A DNA stretch of 64,000 nt from assembly GCA_027451525.1 (NCBI GenBank), contig DAIDJF010000002.1:1-64000 (forward strand), read 5' to 3'. How positions within the stretch are numbered: the stretch's first letter is position 1; the number at the start of each line of letters is the position of its first letter. Shown here in pieces: positions 1 to 8,397 of the stretch. Under the pieces are notes generated by a model. That model worked only from the letters and a program-made list of their open reading frames with translations, had not been told where the DNA came from and ran no database searches. The translations under genes were made by a program, and so were the position numbers. This stretch comes from Ktedonobacterales bacterium. GTDB taxonomy: Bacteria; Chloroflexota; Ktedonobacteria; Ktedonobacterales; Ktedonobacteraceae.

Positions 1-659
1 GGTCTCAAAACGCCGACGGCCATCGACTTGCATCGTGAACTCAACGCCCTTAAAGCCGAGCATCCCTGGATGTACGAGGTCTCTAAGTGCGCCTTTCAAG
101 AGGCGTTACGCGACCTTGATGCAGCCTTCAAACACTTCTTCCGCCGTGTCAAGCTCAAAAAGGAAGGGAAATGGAAGGGGAAATGTGGCTATCCCCGCTT
201 CAAGTCGAAGAAGCGTGGTCTCGGCTCCTGTCGCTTCACGGGTGCGCTCCACCTCTTTGCTGATGCCATTCAGTTGCCACGCCTGGGCCGTCTGCGCGTG
301 AAAGAGCGTGGCTATGTGCCCACGAATGCCACGATTGGCAGCGCGACGCTCAGCGAGCAAGCGGGCCGCTGGTACGTCTCGTTCTGTGTGCGGGAGGAAT
401 GCGCGGAGCCAACACGGGCAACGGGTGACGTGCTGGGCATTGATCTGGGCATCAAGACCCTGGCAACGCTTTCCGATGGACGCACCTTTGAGAACCCCAA
501 AGCCTTGAGAAGGAACCTGAAACGCTTGCGCCGCTTGTCCCGTTCGCATAGCCGCAAGGTGAAGGGCAGCAAGAACCGCAAGAAAGCACAACAGAAACTC
601 GCGAGATGGCAGAGCGCGATTACAACGCCGCTCGTGTGTTAGCAGCGTCAGCATCGTAA
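1..659 (+). pseudogene. tnpB: TnpB (IS200/IS605-type OrfB) remnant, 5' end off the window, internally deleted
   Basis: The frame is open from base 1, so the N-terminus lies off the left edge. TnpB is the RNA-guided nuclease carried by IS605/IS1341-type elements. The RuvC-I motif GIDLGIKT is present, with its catalytic Asp codon at 442-444. The frame then runs through the usual basic helical stretch and stops at 640-642 after a non-homologous tail. In another frame, bases 603-659 read ERDYNAARVLAASAS and a stop, which matches the RuvC-III end of TnpB (Asp codon 618-620). The part between, which should hold the RuvC-II Glu and the zinc-finger Cys pairs, is missing. I infer an out-of-frame internal deletion with its junction near 600-605. 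The product should be nuclease-dead. Confidence 0.85.
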
Positions 660-814
660 CCATGAAACGAAACGTACCCTGAGTTACAGGGGAACGCAAA
701 CGCCTGTGGAGAATGTCGCTCTGGCTATGGTGAAGAGCCCTAGTGAAACGACACTCGTTGAAGCAGGAACCAGACTACAACGATGGCCTGTCCATCTTTG
801 TCTAAGTTCTGGAT
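660..814 (+). mobile_element. Right end of the IS605-type element, candidate omega-RNA region
   Basis: No gene is seen between the tnpB remnant and the next start. The stretch has the character of an IS605-type right end, with short hairpin-forming segments such as AGTGAAACGACACTCG, and ends near TCTAAGTTCTGG at about 801-812. In this element class the 3' part of tnpB and the right end specify the omega-RNA, and sequence just past the boundary acts as guide. The boundary falls about 10 bases before the ribosome binding site of the next gene, so the element appears to have inserted right at that gene's leader. The exact end is inferred, not proven. Confidence 0.5.
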
Positions 815-836
815 AACGGCATAAGGAGCGATGAGC

Positions 837-2399
837 ATGACATACCATGATACGCAACCGATCCTTGTTTCATCTGAGCAGGTAGAGCAGGCATTTCGTA
901 AACTAGTGTTCGTTTTACAGCAAATTCAAAACAATCCATCTATCAAAACGTCGCGTATCCTTCCAATGTTATCAACACAAACAATTTTTCTCATCGACAC
1001 CCAACAAGAGCGTGGCAATTTTCTGGCACAACGACTCGCTACCCAGGGCTACCGTCCATTAGTCGTTACCACGCCATTAGAAGCCTACACACTGTACCTG
1101 CAAGGTGTCCACATACCATTTGCCATTATTGTAAGTGGGGAGGATGCCGCTTCTCATTTCTTTCTTCATCGCCTTATACAGCAAAGTATGCAAAAATATC
1201 ACTGGGACATGCCAATCATTCCTCTTGTATGGCTTCCCTCGACAGCACCATTCGCCTCTACACCCTCTATACAAGCAATGCAGCCTGCCATTGTACCGCC
1301 GCCCACACCAATACAACAGCCAGCATTGGCACTTCCGCCACCTATTCCCGCCGCATCCACGCTCTCTGCTGCCGCCATGCCATTGCCATCCTCTATCGCG
1401 CCAACGCCTATCGCACCAACACCAGAAATTTCTCACATTACGACGGCACCATTGACATCGACGACGGCCATACGCCCATTAACAGCAGAACCTGCGATAG
1501 AAGTGCAGATCATTGATCAGATTGAAGAACGCCCTGCCGAGAAAATTACTTTAAATGGGCAAAATCTTGGGCGTTATCAGATTATCGAACCGATTGGGAA
1601 CAAACAATTCAGTGATGTTTACCGCACATACGACCGTTTACGTGAAGAACATGTCGCGCTAAAAGCACTGCAGTTACGCGCAATTCCCGGTAAGCCACTT
1701 GAATATTCAGATGGCGAGTACAGTTTGTTTAAACAAGAAAAAGATTTACTCACCCGTCTCCAACATCCACACATCTTACCTGTCGTAAGCCACGGAAAAT
1801 CGTATGTGAGTGGTGTGCCTTTTCTCTATAAAACAATGCCTTATTGTAAGGAAGGTTCGCTCGAAAAACTGCTCCTGCAGCGTGCTACGCACACACTTAC
1901 ACTCAAAGAGGTGGGGGTTATTGTCATGCAGATTGCGAGCGCATTACAACATGCACACGAACAGGAGGTTGTCTATCGCAATTTCAAGCTGGCAAACATT
2001 TTAATCCGCGAACGTTTCAAAAACACCGATGGCTTGCATGTCTATATAGCAGACTTTGTGCTGGTTGAACAGGCTCTTCTCCCCCAGCAGATACAGGCCA
2101 CGTATCCTTACATGGCCCCAGAATGCTGGCAAGGACACTATCAACCAGCTTCAGATCAGTATGGACTGGCCGCACTAGCCTACGAGTTGCTCGTAGGACG
2201 CCCCATTTTCCAGGCCCAATCGAAGGAGATTATGAAACATCTACATCAGACGATGATTCCCCATCCACCATCGCAGTTGAACAGGAACATTCCGAAGGTC
2301 CTCGACAACGTTCTGTTACGCGCTATTGCCAAAAGGCAAGATGAACGCTTTGGCTCAGTTGCGCTTTTTGCCCGTGCCTTCCAACAATGCGTACAATAA
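837..2399 (+). CDS. Receiver-like / Ser-Thr pseudokinase fusion
   Basis: From the upstream ATG at 831 the protein has 522 residues. Residues about 50-120 look like a degenerate response-regulator receiver fold, 140-220 form a Pro/Ala/Thr-rich linker, and about 248-515 form a Hanks-type kinase domain. The kinase motifs are damaged. The Gly loop reads IGNKQFSDV with only the first Gly. The catalytic HRD is YRN (residues 382-384, so Asp becomes Asn384). DFG reads DFV. The VALK lysine (about 278) and the APE motif remain. I therefore predict a pseudokinase used for binding or scaffolding. AAGGAG at 823-828 lies 8 bases before the ATG at 837 but only 2 before the ATG at 831, so 837 is chosen. It converges on ftsH. 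Confidence 0.8.
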   Translation: MTYHDTQPILVSSEQVEQAFRKLVFVLQQIQNNPSIKTSRILPMLSTQTIFLIDTQQERGNFLAQRLATQGYRPLVVTTPLEAYTLYLQGVHIPFAIIVSGEDAASHFFLHRLIQQSMQKYHWDMPIIPLVWLPSTAPFASTPSIQAMQPAIVPPPTPIQQPALALPPPIPAASTLSAAAMPLPSSIAPTPIAPTPEISHITTAPLTSTTAIRPLTAEPAIEVQIIDQIEERPAEKITLNGQNLGRYQIIEPIGNKQFSDVYRTYDRLREEHVALKALQLRAIPGKPLEYSDGEYSLFKQEKDLLTRLQHPHILPVVSHGKSYVSGVPFLYKTMPYCKEGSLEKLLLQRATHTLTLKEVGVIVMQIASALQHAHEQEVVYRNFKLANILIRERFKNTDGLHVYIADFVLVEQALLPQQIQATYPYMAPECWQGHYQPASDQYGLAALAYELLVGRPIFQAQSKEIMKHLHQTMIPHPPSQLNRNIPKVLDNVLLRAIAKRQDERFGSVALFARAFQQCVQ

Positions 2400-2402
2400 T
2401 GT

Positions 2403-2425
2403 GGGCGTGATAAAACACGCCCTTA
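2403..2425. terminator. Short hairpin between convergent genes
   Basis: GGGCGTG (2403-2409) and CACGCCC (2416-2422) form a 7-bp stem with a 6-base loop between the pseudokinase stop and the ftsH stop. There is no long T-run. The stem resembles the GGGCGTGAT...ATCACGCCC palindromes at 6.4-6.7 kb, so it may be a relic of that repeat family serving as a bidirectional terminator. Confidence 0.45.
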
Positions 2426-4759
2426 CGCCAGTAATGTCTCAAATTGCGCGCGGTCCAGTTGTTCCTGCTCCATGAGTGTATCAGCCAGCAATTGCAGTTG
2501 TACACGGTGTTCAGTCAGCAGATTCCAGGCCATCGCCCGTCCTTCCGCGAGAATAGCACGCACTTCCGCATCAATGAGCGCGTTAAGAGCGGCCCCATTA
2601 TTGGTATGTCCAGCCATAGCTGAATTGCTTGCCGCCATAGTGTTGCGTATTACGGGAAGACGTCCCTGCGCATAGAGACGGCCAGACGCATCAACAGCTA
2701 GCCTCTGTGCCACCGCAGGTACATCAGAAGGGTCAGTTTGACGCATGTTTAAGCCAAAATCAGCCTCGGAGGGACGAAGATCCGCAAACATCACCCCCAG
2801 TTGCTTGCTCATTCCCCAGCGTGTGACCATACGACGCGCAATATCGGTAACGACCTGGAGATCGTTTTCCGCTCCAGTGGTAATACGCTCTGGCCCAAAG
2901 ATAATCTCTTCGGCGGTGCGTCCACCTAAACCGACAGCAATACGCGCCATCAAGGTCTCGCGGCTATAGTTATAGCGATCTTCCTCGGCGGTGAATTGCG
3001 TAACGCCCAGACTCTGACCACGCGGCAGAATCGTGACACGATTGACAGTATCAGCCTCCGGCAAGAGATGTGCGACCAGCGCATGGCCTCCCTCGTGGAA
3101 CGCGATGATGCGCCGCTCTTCTTCACTCATGAGCAGAGGGCGCACGCTGCCAAGTTGCACACGGGCAAGAGCATCCTCAAAACACTCGTGCGTCACGGAG
3201 ACAAAATCACGCCGCGCCGCCGACAAAGCCGCCTCATTGACCAGATTTGCCAGATCGGCCCCACTCATGCCTGTTGTCATCCGTGCCAGACGTTCCAGAC
3301 TAACCTCCTCATGTAAAGGAGTTTTGTGGGTATGAACCTTCAAAATAGCCTCACGACCAACACGGTCAGGCAATGAGACCGTAATACGGCGATCAAAACG
3401 TCCGGGACGCAGGATAGCCTTATCCAGAATATCCACGCGGTTCGTTGCCGCCAGCACCACAACAGCTTGCCGTTCATCAAAACCATCTAGCTCAACCAGC
3501 AGTTGGTTCAACGTTTGTTCACGCTCATCGTTACCATTGACACGCATAGAACGCTTACGGCCCACCGCATCAATCTCATCAATGAAAACCACGCAAGGAG
3601 CAGCTAGACGCGCCTGATTGAACAGGTCACGCACACGGCTGGCACCCACACCGACAAACATCTCGACAAACTCGGACGCGCTCATACTGAAGAATGGCAC
3701 ATTGGCCTCGCCAGCAACAGCTTTAGCAAGTAGCGTCTTGCCCGTTCCCGGTGGTCCAACCAACAATGCCCCACGTGGAATACGTGCCCCTAAGCGTTTA
3801 AATTGCTCAGGGCTGCGCAGGAAACGTACAATTTCTTCCAGGTCTGCACGTACCTCGTCAATACCTGCCACATCAGCAAAAGTGACTGGTACCTCCAGGC
3901 GCATACGCGGCGTGGGAAGTCTTGTTGCAGCACTCGCTGGCCCAGATTTCCCACTGTGTCCATTCGCACCATTTACGGTATCAACGTGTGACGTATTCGA
4001 CTCTTTAGCGCGCACAAACCGTTTGGCGCGACTTTTCCCAATCTGGTTGATGCGCTCATCCATACCGCGCATCATACGCTTGTCGCTATTTGATGATATA
4101 AACCCAACCAGTAATAGACAGAGAATGACCAGCGGCAAAAACTTCCAGACTACAGCCAGCCAACTTGCGCTCTGTTTCGGTGTCTGCGTGATTACTGTCA
4201 CATGCTTCGCCAGCAATAGAGCCGTCAATTGCGTCATACTACCAACAGGAGCCTGTGTATAGATGGCTTTTGATGGATCAAGGGTAGACTGTGTTGCGCT
4301 TGCCAGTGATGCATTATTGGGACTTACAATGCGTGCCCATGCCACATAGTCAGTATTCGCATTCGCGGCATTGACCTGCCCCACTGGGGTTACAGTGGCA
4401 GATGGGGCTGCTGTGGTTTGTCCTGTAAGGCCCTTATTTAACAACCCATTGAGCTGATTCCCTTGTATTGCGACAGCAAACACATTTCCCGTCTCAACCT
4501 GCTGCACAAAAGCACTATAGCTTATCGGTGTGACTCCCGTGGGTACGGTGGCATCCACTGTCGGTGCATTCAAATCATTCGCTATTCCAAACAACAACAC
4601 CAGTAAAATCAATAAAAGGGTACCCGTGATAAGAGATCGTTTATACGTCTTTACAAATTGCCCAACACCCCCCACCACATCTGCCTTGTTTCGCCTTGAT
4701 CGTCGCTGCCAGCGTTTCGGCACGCGCGACTTTATCCGACGATTATCCATGTTGTCCAT
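2423..4759 (-). CDS. ftsH: ATP-dependent zinc metalloprotease FtsH
   Basis: This is the membrane-anchored AAA+ protease that degrades misfolded membrane proteins and short-lived regulators. The 778-residue protein has an N-terminal membrane segment at about 43-60, a small extracytoplasmic domain, and a second membrane segment at about 203-222. The AAA domain carries Walker A GPPGTGKT (335-342), Walker B VFIDEID and the second region of homology. The protease domain has zinc motif HEGGH (555-559). The region between the first two membrane segments is Thr/Ala-rich and longer than in E. coli FtsH, as is the Gly/Ser-rich linker before the AAA domain. GAGGTGA lies just upstream of the ATG at 4759. 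Single gene, convergent with the pseudokinase. Confidence 0.97.
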   Translation of the reverse strand: MDNMDNRRIKSRVPKRWQRRSRRNKADVVGGVGQFVKTYKRSLITGTLLLILLVLLFGIANDLNAPTVDATVPTGVTPISYSAFVQQVETGNVFAVAIQGNQLNGLLNKGLTGQTTAAPSATVTPVGQVNAANANTDYVAWARIVSPNNASLASATQSTLDPSKAIYTQAPVGSMTQLTALLLAKHVTVITQTPKQSASWLAVVWKFLPLVILCLLLVGFISSNSDKRMMRGMDERINQIGKSRAKRFVRAKESNTSHVDTVNGANGHSGKSGPASAATRLPTPRMRLEVPVTFADVAGIDEVRADLEEIVRFLRSPEQFKRLGARIPRGALLVGPPGTGKTLLAKAVAGEANVPFFSMSASEFVEMFVGVGASRVRDLFNQARLAAPCVVFIDEIDAVGRKRSMRVNGNDEREQTLNQLLVELDGFDERQAVVVLAATNRVDILDKAILRPGRFDRRITVSLPDRVGREAILKVHTHKTPLHEEVSLERLARMTTGMSGADLANLVNEAALSAARRDFVSVTHECFEDALARVQLGSVRPLLMSEEERRIIAFHEGGHALVAHLLPEADTVNRVTILPRGQSLGVTQFTAEEDRYNYSRETLMARIAVGLGGRTAEEIIFGPERITTGAENDLQVVTDIARRMVTRWGMSKQLGVMFADLRPSEADFGLNMRQTDPSDVPAVAQRLAVDASGRLYAQGRLPVIRNTMAASNSAMAGHTNNGAALNALIDAEVRAILAEGRAMAWNLLTEHRVQLQLLADTLMEQEQLDRAQFETLLA

Positions 4760-5400
4760 TCATTCACCTCGCCTGAGACGGTCTGCTTTTATAGCATGAC
4801 CACCCATGACATTCGCTACCTGATTCCAAAAACTGCATTCTGTGCGCTGCTTACTAGCACGTATAGTGGGTATATCGTCCTCGATTTGCCCTCTTCCCAG
4901 TTGTGCAAGAATGCTCGCTGACTATTCCCGCGTAGAAAAATGCAGGAATAAGACCGATGAATAATTCCGTTGAAAGATACTACACGATCAGGCACGTGCT
5001 GATGTGATGGACACATGTCATAGTGTACAGGCTTCGCAATGATTGTATAGCGTATAGGTACTTTCTTCTCACTAACCATAGTGTATCAAAATATCTCTCT
5101 ATATATCAACAGATAGGAATTTTGATTGCTACGTCAATACACGATGAAAACAAGTTCACTGGCTACACGATCTGCAAAATAAGACGCGCTGAACTGAGCT
5201 TTGTAGGCATGGTCAATAGCGATAGCTCATATCGATTATCACGTTTTGTCCTCCATACCTTGATACATCTCACAATAACTTCCCCCGTCTGTTGCTAAGA
5301 TGCACGATTATGCCCGCTTCAGGTCATACATGATACAATAAGAAACGGCAAATACCGTGTATCTCTTTTGAGAAATCAGCCAATACAAGAAGGATAAACA
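4760..5400. other. 641-bp intergenic region, no gene supported
   Basis: This stretch separates the divergent ftsH and oxidoreductase genes and must hold both promoters. The short ORFs in it lack ribosome binding sites and recognisable domains. I see no repeat, RNA gene or convincing operator. The A+T content is higher than in the flanking genes. Confidence 0.6.
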
Positions 5401-6372
5401 ATGAAAGCAATACAAATTACTGAACTTGGCGGCCCTGAAGTGATGCGTCTGACTGAAGTGGAGACGCCTCAACCAAAAGCAGGCGAGGTGCTTATCAAGA
5501 TTGCGGCGGCAGGCATTAATTATGCCGACCTGATGCAGCGGCAAGGAACATATTTAACACGCACACGCACGCCTGTCATCCTGGGATTTGAAGTAGCGGG
5601 CACAATTGCAGCCTTAGGCGCAGGCGTCACACATCTACAAGAGGGGATGCGTGTTGCTGCATTTTGCGATGGTGGCTACGCGGAATATGCGCTTGCCAAT
5701 GCCAATAGCATCATTCCTATTCCCGATACGCTTGATTTCGCCCATGCAGCTGCATTCCCCGTGCAGGGCTTAACAGCCTATCAGATTTTGCGCGAGTCTG
5801 CCCATCTGCAAGCAGGAGAAAGCGTTCTTGTTCACGCGGCAGCCGGTGGCGTTGGCACGCTTGCCATCCAGATCGCGAAATTGATGGGAGCAGGCACCGT
5901 CATTGGCACAGCCAGCACAGAGGCCAAGCTTGATCTTGTCCGCAAGCTAGGTGCGGATGTCGCGATTAACTATAGCCAACCGGAGTGGGCTGAACAGGTC
6001 AAGCAAGCGACAGCAGGTAAAGGCGCGGATGTTATCATGGAGATGGTTGGGGGAGAGATTGCCGAGAAGAACCTGCAATGCCTCGCTCCATTTGGGCGTA
6101 TGGTTGTCTTTGGAGCCGCAAGTGGGCAGATGGTGCAGTTTTCCGGCCTCCAACTGATGTACAAAAATCAGGCCATTATCGGCTACTGGCTGACAGCATG
6201 GCTTAGTCGAGCAGACCGCGTCGCAGCAGCGGTTGTTGACCTCATGCAATACCTTGCAAGCGGCAAGCTCCAGATTGTCGTTGGGCAAACCTTCCCACTC
6301 GCCGAGGTTGCCGCCGCTCATCAAGCAATTGCGGAACGCAAGACAACAGGCAAGGTCGTTCTATTAGTCTAA
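5401..6372 (+). CDS. NAD(P)H:quinone oxidoreductase-like, zinc-free MDR family
   Basis: The 323-residue protein belongs to the medium-chain dehydrogenase/reductase superfamily, quinone oxidoreductase branch, which reduces quinones or enones with NADPH in the cytosol. Visible features are the N-terminal GroES-like fold, the GINYADLMQRQG segment typical of quinone reductases, and the Rossmann nucleotide-binding motif AAAGGVGTLAIQIAK at about 150. The zinc ligands of alcohol dehydrogenases are absent. The length is normal. AGAAGGA sits 6 bases before the ATG. It stands alone and the substrate is unknown. Confidence 0.88.
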   Translation: MKAIQITELGGPEVMRLTEVETPQPKAGEVLIKIAAAGINYADLMQRQGTYLTRTRTPVILGFEVAGTIAALGAGVTHLQEGMRVAAFCDGGYAEYALANANSIIPIPDTLDFAHAAAFPVQGLTAYQILRESAHLQAGESVLVHAAAGGVGTLAIQIAKLMGAGTVIGTASTEAKLDLVRKLGADVAINYSQPEWAEQVKQATAGKGADVIMEMVGGEIAEKNLQCLAPFGRMVVFGAASGQMVQFSGLQLMYKNQAIIGYWLTAWLSRADRVAAAVVDLMQYLASGKLQIVVGQTFPLAEVAAAHQAIAERKTTGKVVLLV

Positions 6373-6439
6373 ATTATGCATAGAGGGCAGGATATGATAA
6401 CAGCATTGAAAACATGAATCCGCATCCGGCATTGGTTGC

Positions 6440-6660
6440 GTAGGGGCGTGATAAATCACGCCCTCGTCCCGCATCGATCCGCCTGGGGAGCAGCGTGGCG
6501 CGGAAAGAGGGCGTGATCATCGTTTTTTAAAAAATAATGCGAACACGTCACACGGTGGTGTAGGGGCGTGATGTATCACGCCCTGCCTGTACATCGATCC
6601 GCCTGGGAGGCCGTGTGGGCGCGGGACGAGGGCGTGATGGAATCACGCCCCTACACCATA
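6440..6660. repeat. Two tandem copies of a palindromic intergenic repeat
   Basis: Copy 1 (about 6440-6516) and copy 2 (about 6560-6638) are spaced 120 bp apart. Each begins GTAGGGGCGTGAT, then two variable bases, then ATCACGCCCT. Each then has a variable 8-base stretch, the shared ATCGATCCGCCTGGG, and a GC-rich segment ending GAGGGCGTGAT. Copy 2 continues into AATCACGCCCCTACACC (6641-6657), closing a long inverted repeat with its own start. These are REP/BIME-like intergenic repeats, not CRISPR. A third, interrupted copy lies at 6686-6873. Confidence 0.8.
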
Positions 6661-6699
6661 CCCGCATTATTTTGTTGAATACGATAATCACGCCCCTAC

Positions 6700-6866
6700 T
6701 GCTCTGTCAAACTTCATTGCACCTGTTTGGGAGAGGCAGGGCGACCGCGAGGGTCGCCCCTACAATGAGACGATGCCCGTTTTCCCCGTCATCATTGTAG
6801 GAGCGAGGCTTGCCCTCGCCCTGCCCCCCACACGCCGAAAAGTGCGCAATGACGTTTGACAGAGCA
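6700..6866. mobile_element. MITE-like insertion with 23-bp terminal inverted repeats
   Basis: Left end TGCTCTGTCAAACTTCATTG (from 6700) and right end CAATGACGTTTGACAGAGCA (to 6866) are inverted repeats, matching over 23 bp with 2 mismatches. CTAC occurs directly outside both ends (6696-6699 and 6867-6870), as a 4-bp target duplication would. Removing 6700-6866 plus one CTAC restores AATCACGCCCCTACACC, identical to the intact repeat at 6641-6657. The 167-bp body has no gene. It contains an internal palindrome around GGGCGACCGCGAGGGTCGCCC. Confidence 0.75.
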
Positions 6867-6995
6867 CTACACCACCAGATGAATTTTTTCAGCACGATTA
6901 TCACACCCTGCTCTCCAACCGATGTTGGTGCCCGTCTGTTCAGAAAACGTATCGCATGACGTTTGGCAGCGTATCATACTCAAGAACAGGCACAC

Positions 6996-8123
6996 TCACG
7001 CGGCATTATGCATACCCAGGCTACGGCGAATTTCGATATAATGCACGATACCGTCACGGGTAAGCACGCCAACAAGCTGACCATTTTGTACAACAGGGAG
7101 CTCGTTTGCTCTCTGCGCAATCATCAGTTTCAATGCATCACCAATCGGCTGTTGCGGTTGAGCGACTTTCATCTGCTCCACAGGTGTCATTACAAAGCCA
7201 ACAAGCGTCTGCCCCCACTCTTCACGAGCAACCTGACGTACCTCACCTAGTGTGATAACGCCCGCAAAACGCTCGCCCTGCATCACAAACGCAGAGCGTA
7301 ATGCATGTGGGAGGAAGTAGCCATCCACAAGCCGCTGGAGCGAAATGTTCGCTGGCACAGTCTCTACATGTGTCTCCATTACCTGACTAACTACTACGCC
7401 ACGAAATGCAGTATCAAAGGCCACCTGCGCGTTCGACGATTGCGCGGCACTGAACAAGAACCAGCCCGTAAAGCCAATCCAGATCCCACTGAAGGTATTG
7501 CCCGCAAAAAAGAGCAACACTCCACAGACAATCAACAGGTAGGCAATTACCTCGCCAACGATAGTCGCAATCCGTGTGGCACGCCGGAAGTTGCCCGTGA
7601 TTTTCCAGATGATTGAGCGCAAAACACGCCCTCCATCCAGCGGGAAGCCCGGTATCAGGTTAAAAATGCCCAGTAACAGGTTTGACGCCGCCAGATAGGT
7701 AAACACAGCACCAAGCGGGGAACGCCCACCGATAAAGTAGAGAATAAGTAACGAGAGACCTCCAATCAGCAGGCTCACCAATGGGCCGACAAACGCCATT
7801 TGGAACTCTATCCCTGGACGCTCCGGCTCCTGTTCAATATTTGATACACCGCCAAAGATGAACAGAATAATACTTTTAACAGGCAATCCGCGTGAACGCG
7901 CTACCAGCGAATGTGCCAATTCGTGCAGTAATACTGAAGCAAACAGCAGCAAGGATGCCAGCATGCCCAGGAAGAGATATGCGCCTGTCGCATAGCCCGG
8001 CACAAGGGAGGGAAACCAGCCAATCGCCAATGAGATTGTCAGAAACACGACTACAATAAACCAACTGAAATTGATGTAAATGTCAATTCCTGCAATATTA
8101 CCAATACGAAATGAGCCACCCAT
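6996..8123 (-). CDS. Site-2-type intramembrane metalloprotease (M50) with CBS domains
   Basis: This is a polytopic M50 protease of the Rip3/SpoIVFB-like group, which cleaves membrane-embedded substrates. Several hydrophobic helices surround the zinc motif HELAH (in LLHELAHSLVARS) and the second active-site motif PLDGG within NLIPGFPLDGG. The C-terminal third contains a tandem CBS pair, which usually senses adenosine nucleotides. The longest frame begins at 8171, but GAGGAGA lies just before the ATG at 8123, giving MGGSFRIG as the N-terminus and 375 residues. No partner substrate is encoded nearby. Confidence 0.92.
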   Translation of the reverse strand: MGGSFRIGNIAGIDIYINFSWFIVVVFLTISLAIGWFPSLVPGYATGAYLFLGMLASLLLFASVLLHELAHSLVARSRGLPVKSIILFIFGGVSNIEQEPERPGIEFQMAFVGPLVSLLIGGLSLLILYFIGGRSPLGAVFTYLAASNLLLGIFNLIPGFPLDGGRVLRSIIWKITGNFRRATRIATIVGEVIAYLLIVCGVLLFFAGNTFSGIWIGFTGWFLFSAAQSSNAQVAFDTAFRGVVVSQVMETHVETVPANISLQRLVDGYFLPHALRSAFVMQGERFAGVITLGEVRQVAREEWGQTLVGFVMTPVEQMKVAQPQQPIGDALKLMIAQRANELPVVQNGQLVGVLTRDGIVHYIEIRRSLGMHNAA

Positions 8124-8397
8124 GATGCTCTCCTCTCTGGAACGCGCTACAGTTCCAGGCTCAACACGCAAGAGAGATCAGGCATGGGAACTGAATCTGC
8201 TTCAGCCTCAGTCTATCTCTGTCTATAAGAAATGTTCGTTACTATCCAAAACAAATGCATTCCTACGTCCTACCGTATATACGTATGGGTAGCCATCAAG
8301 GAAGCAATTTTTCTGCAACCAAAGGCGAGGATGTGACTATACATGCGATAATTACAAGAGCATACGATGTTTGAAAATACACGAAAAAGGATATGAG

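Noticed and set aside
3618-4262. 214-codon ORF opposite ftsH
   Set aside because: Lies entirely antisense to a well-conserved gene and its product is a Ser/Arg-rich shadow translation.
6440-6870. Repeats that could suggest a CRISPR array
   Set aside because: Only two direct copies spaced 120 bp apart, with conserved blocks of unequal length and no regular spacers or cas genes nearby. They fit REP-like repeats plus a MITE.
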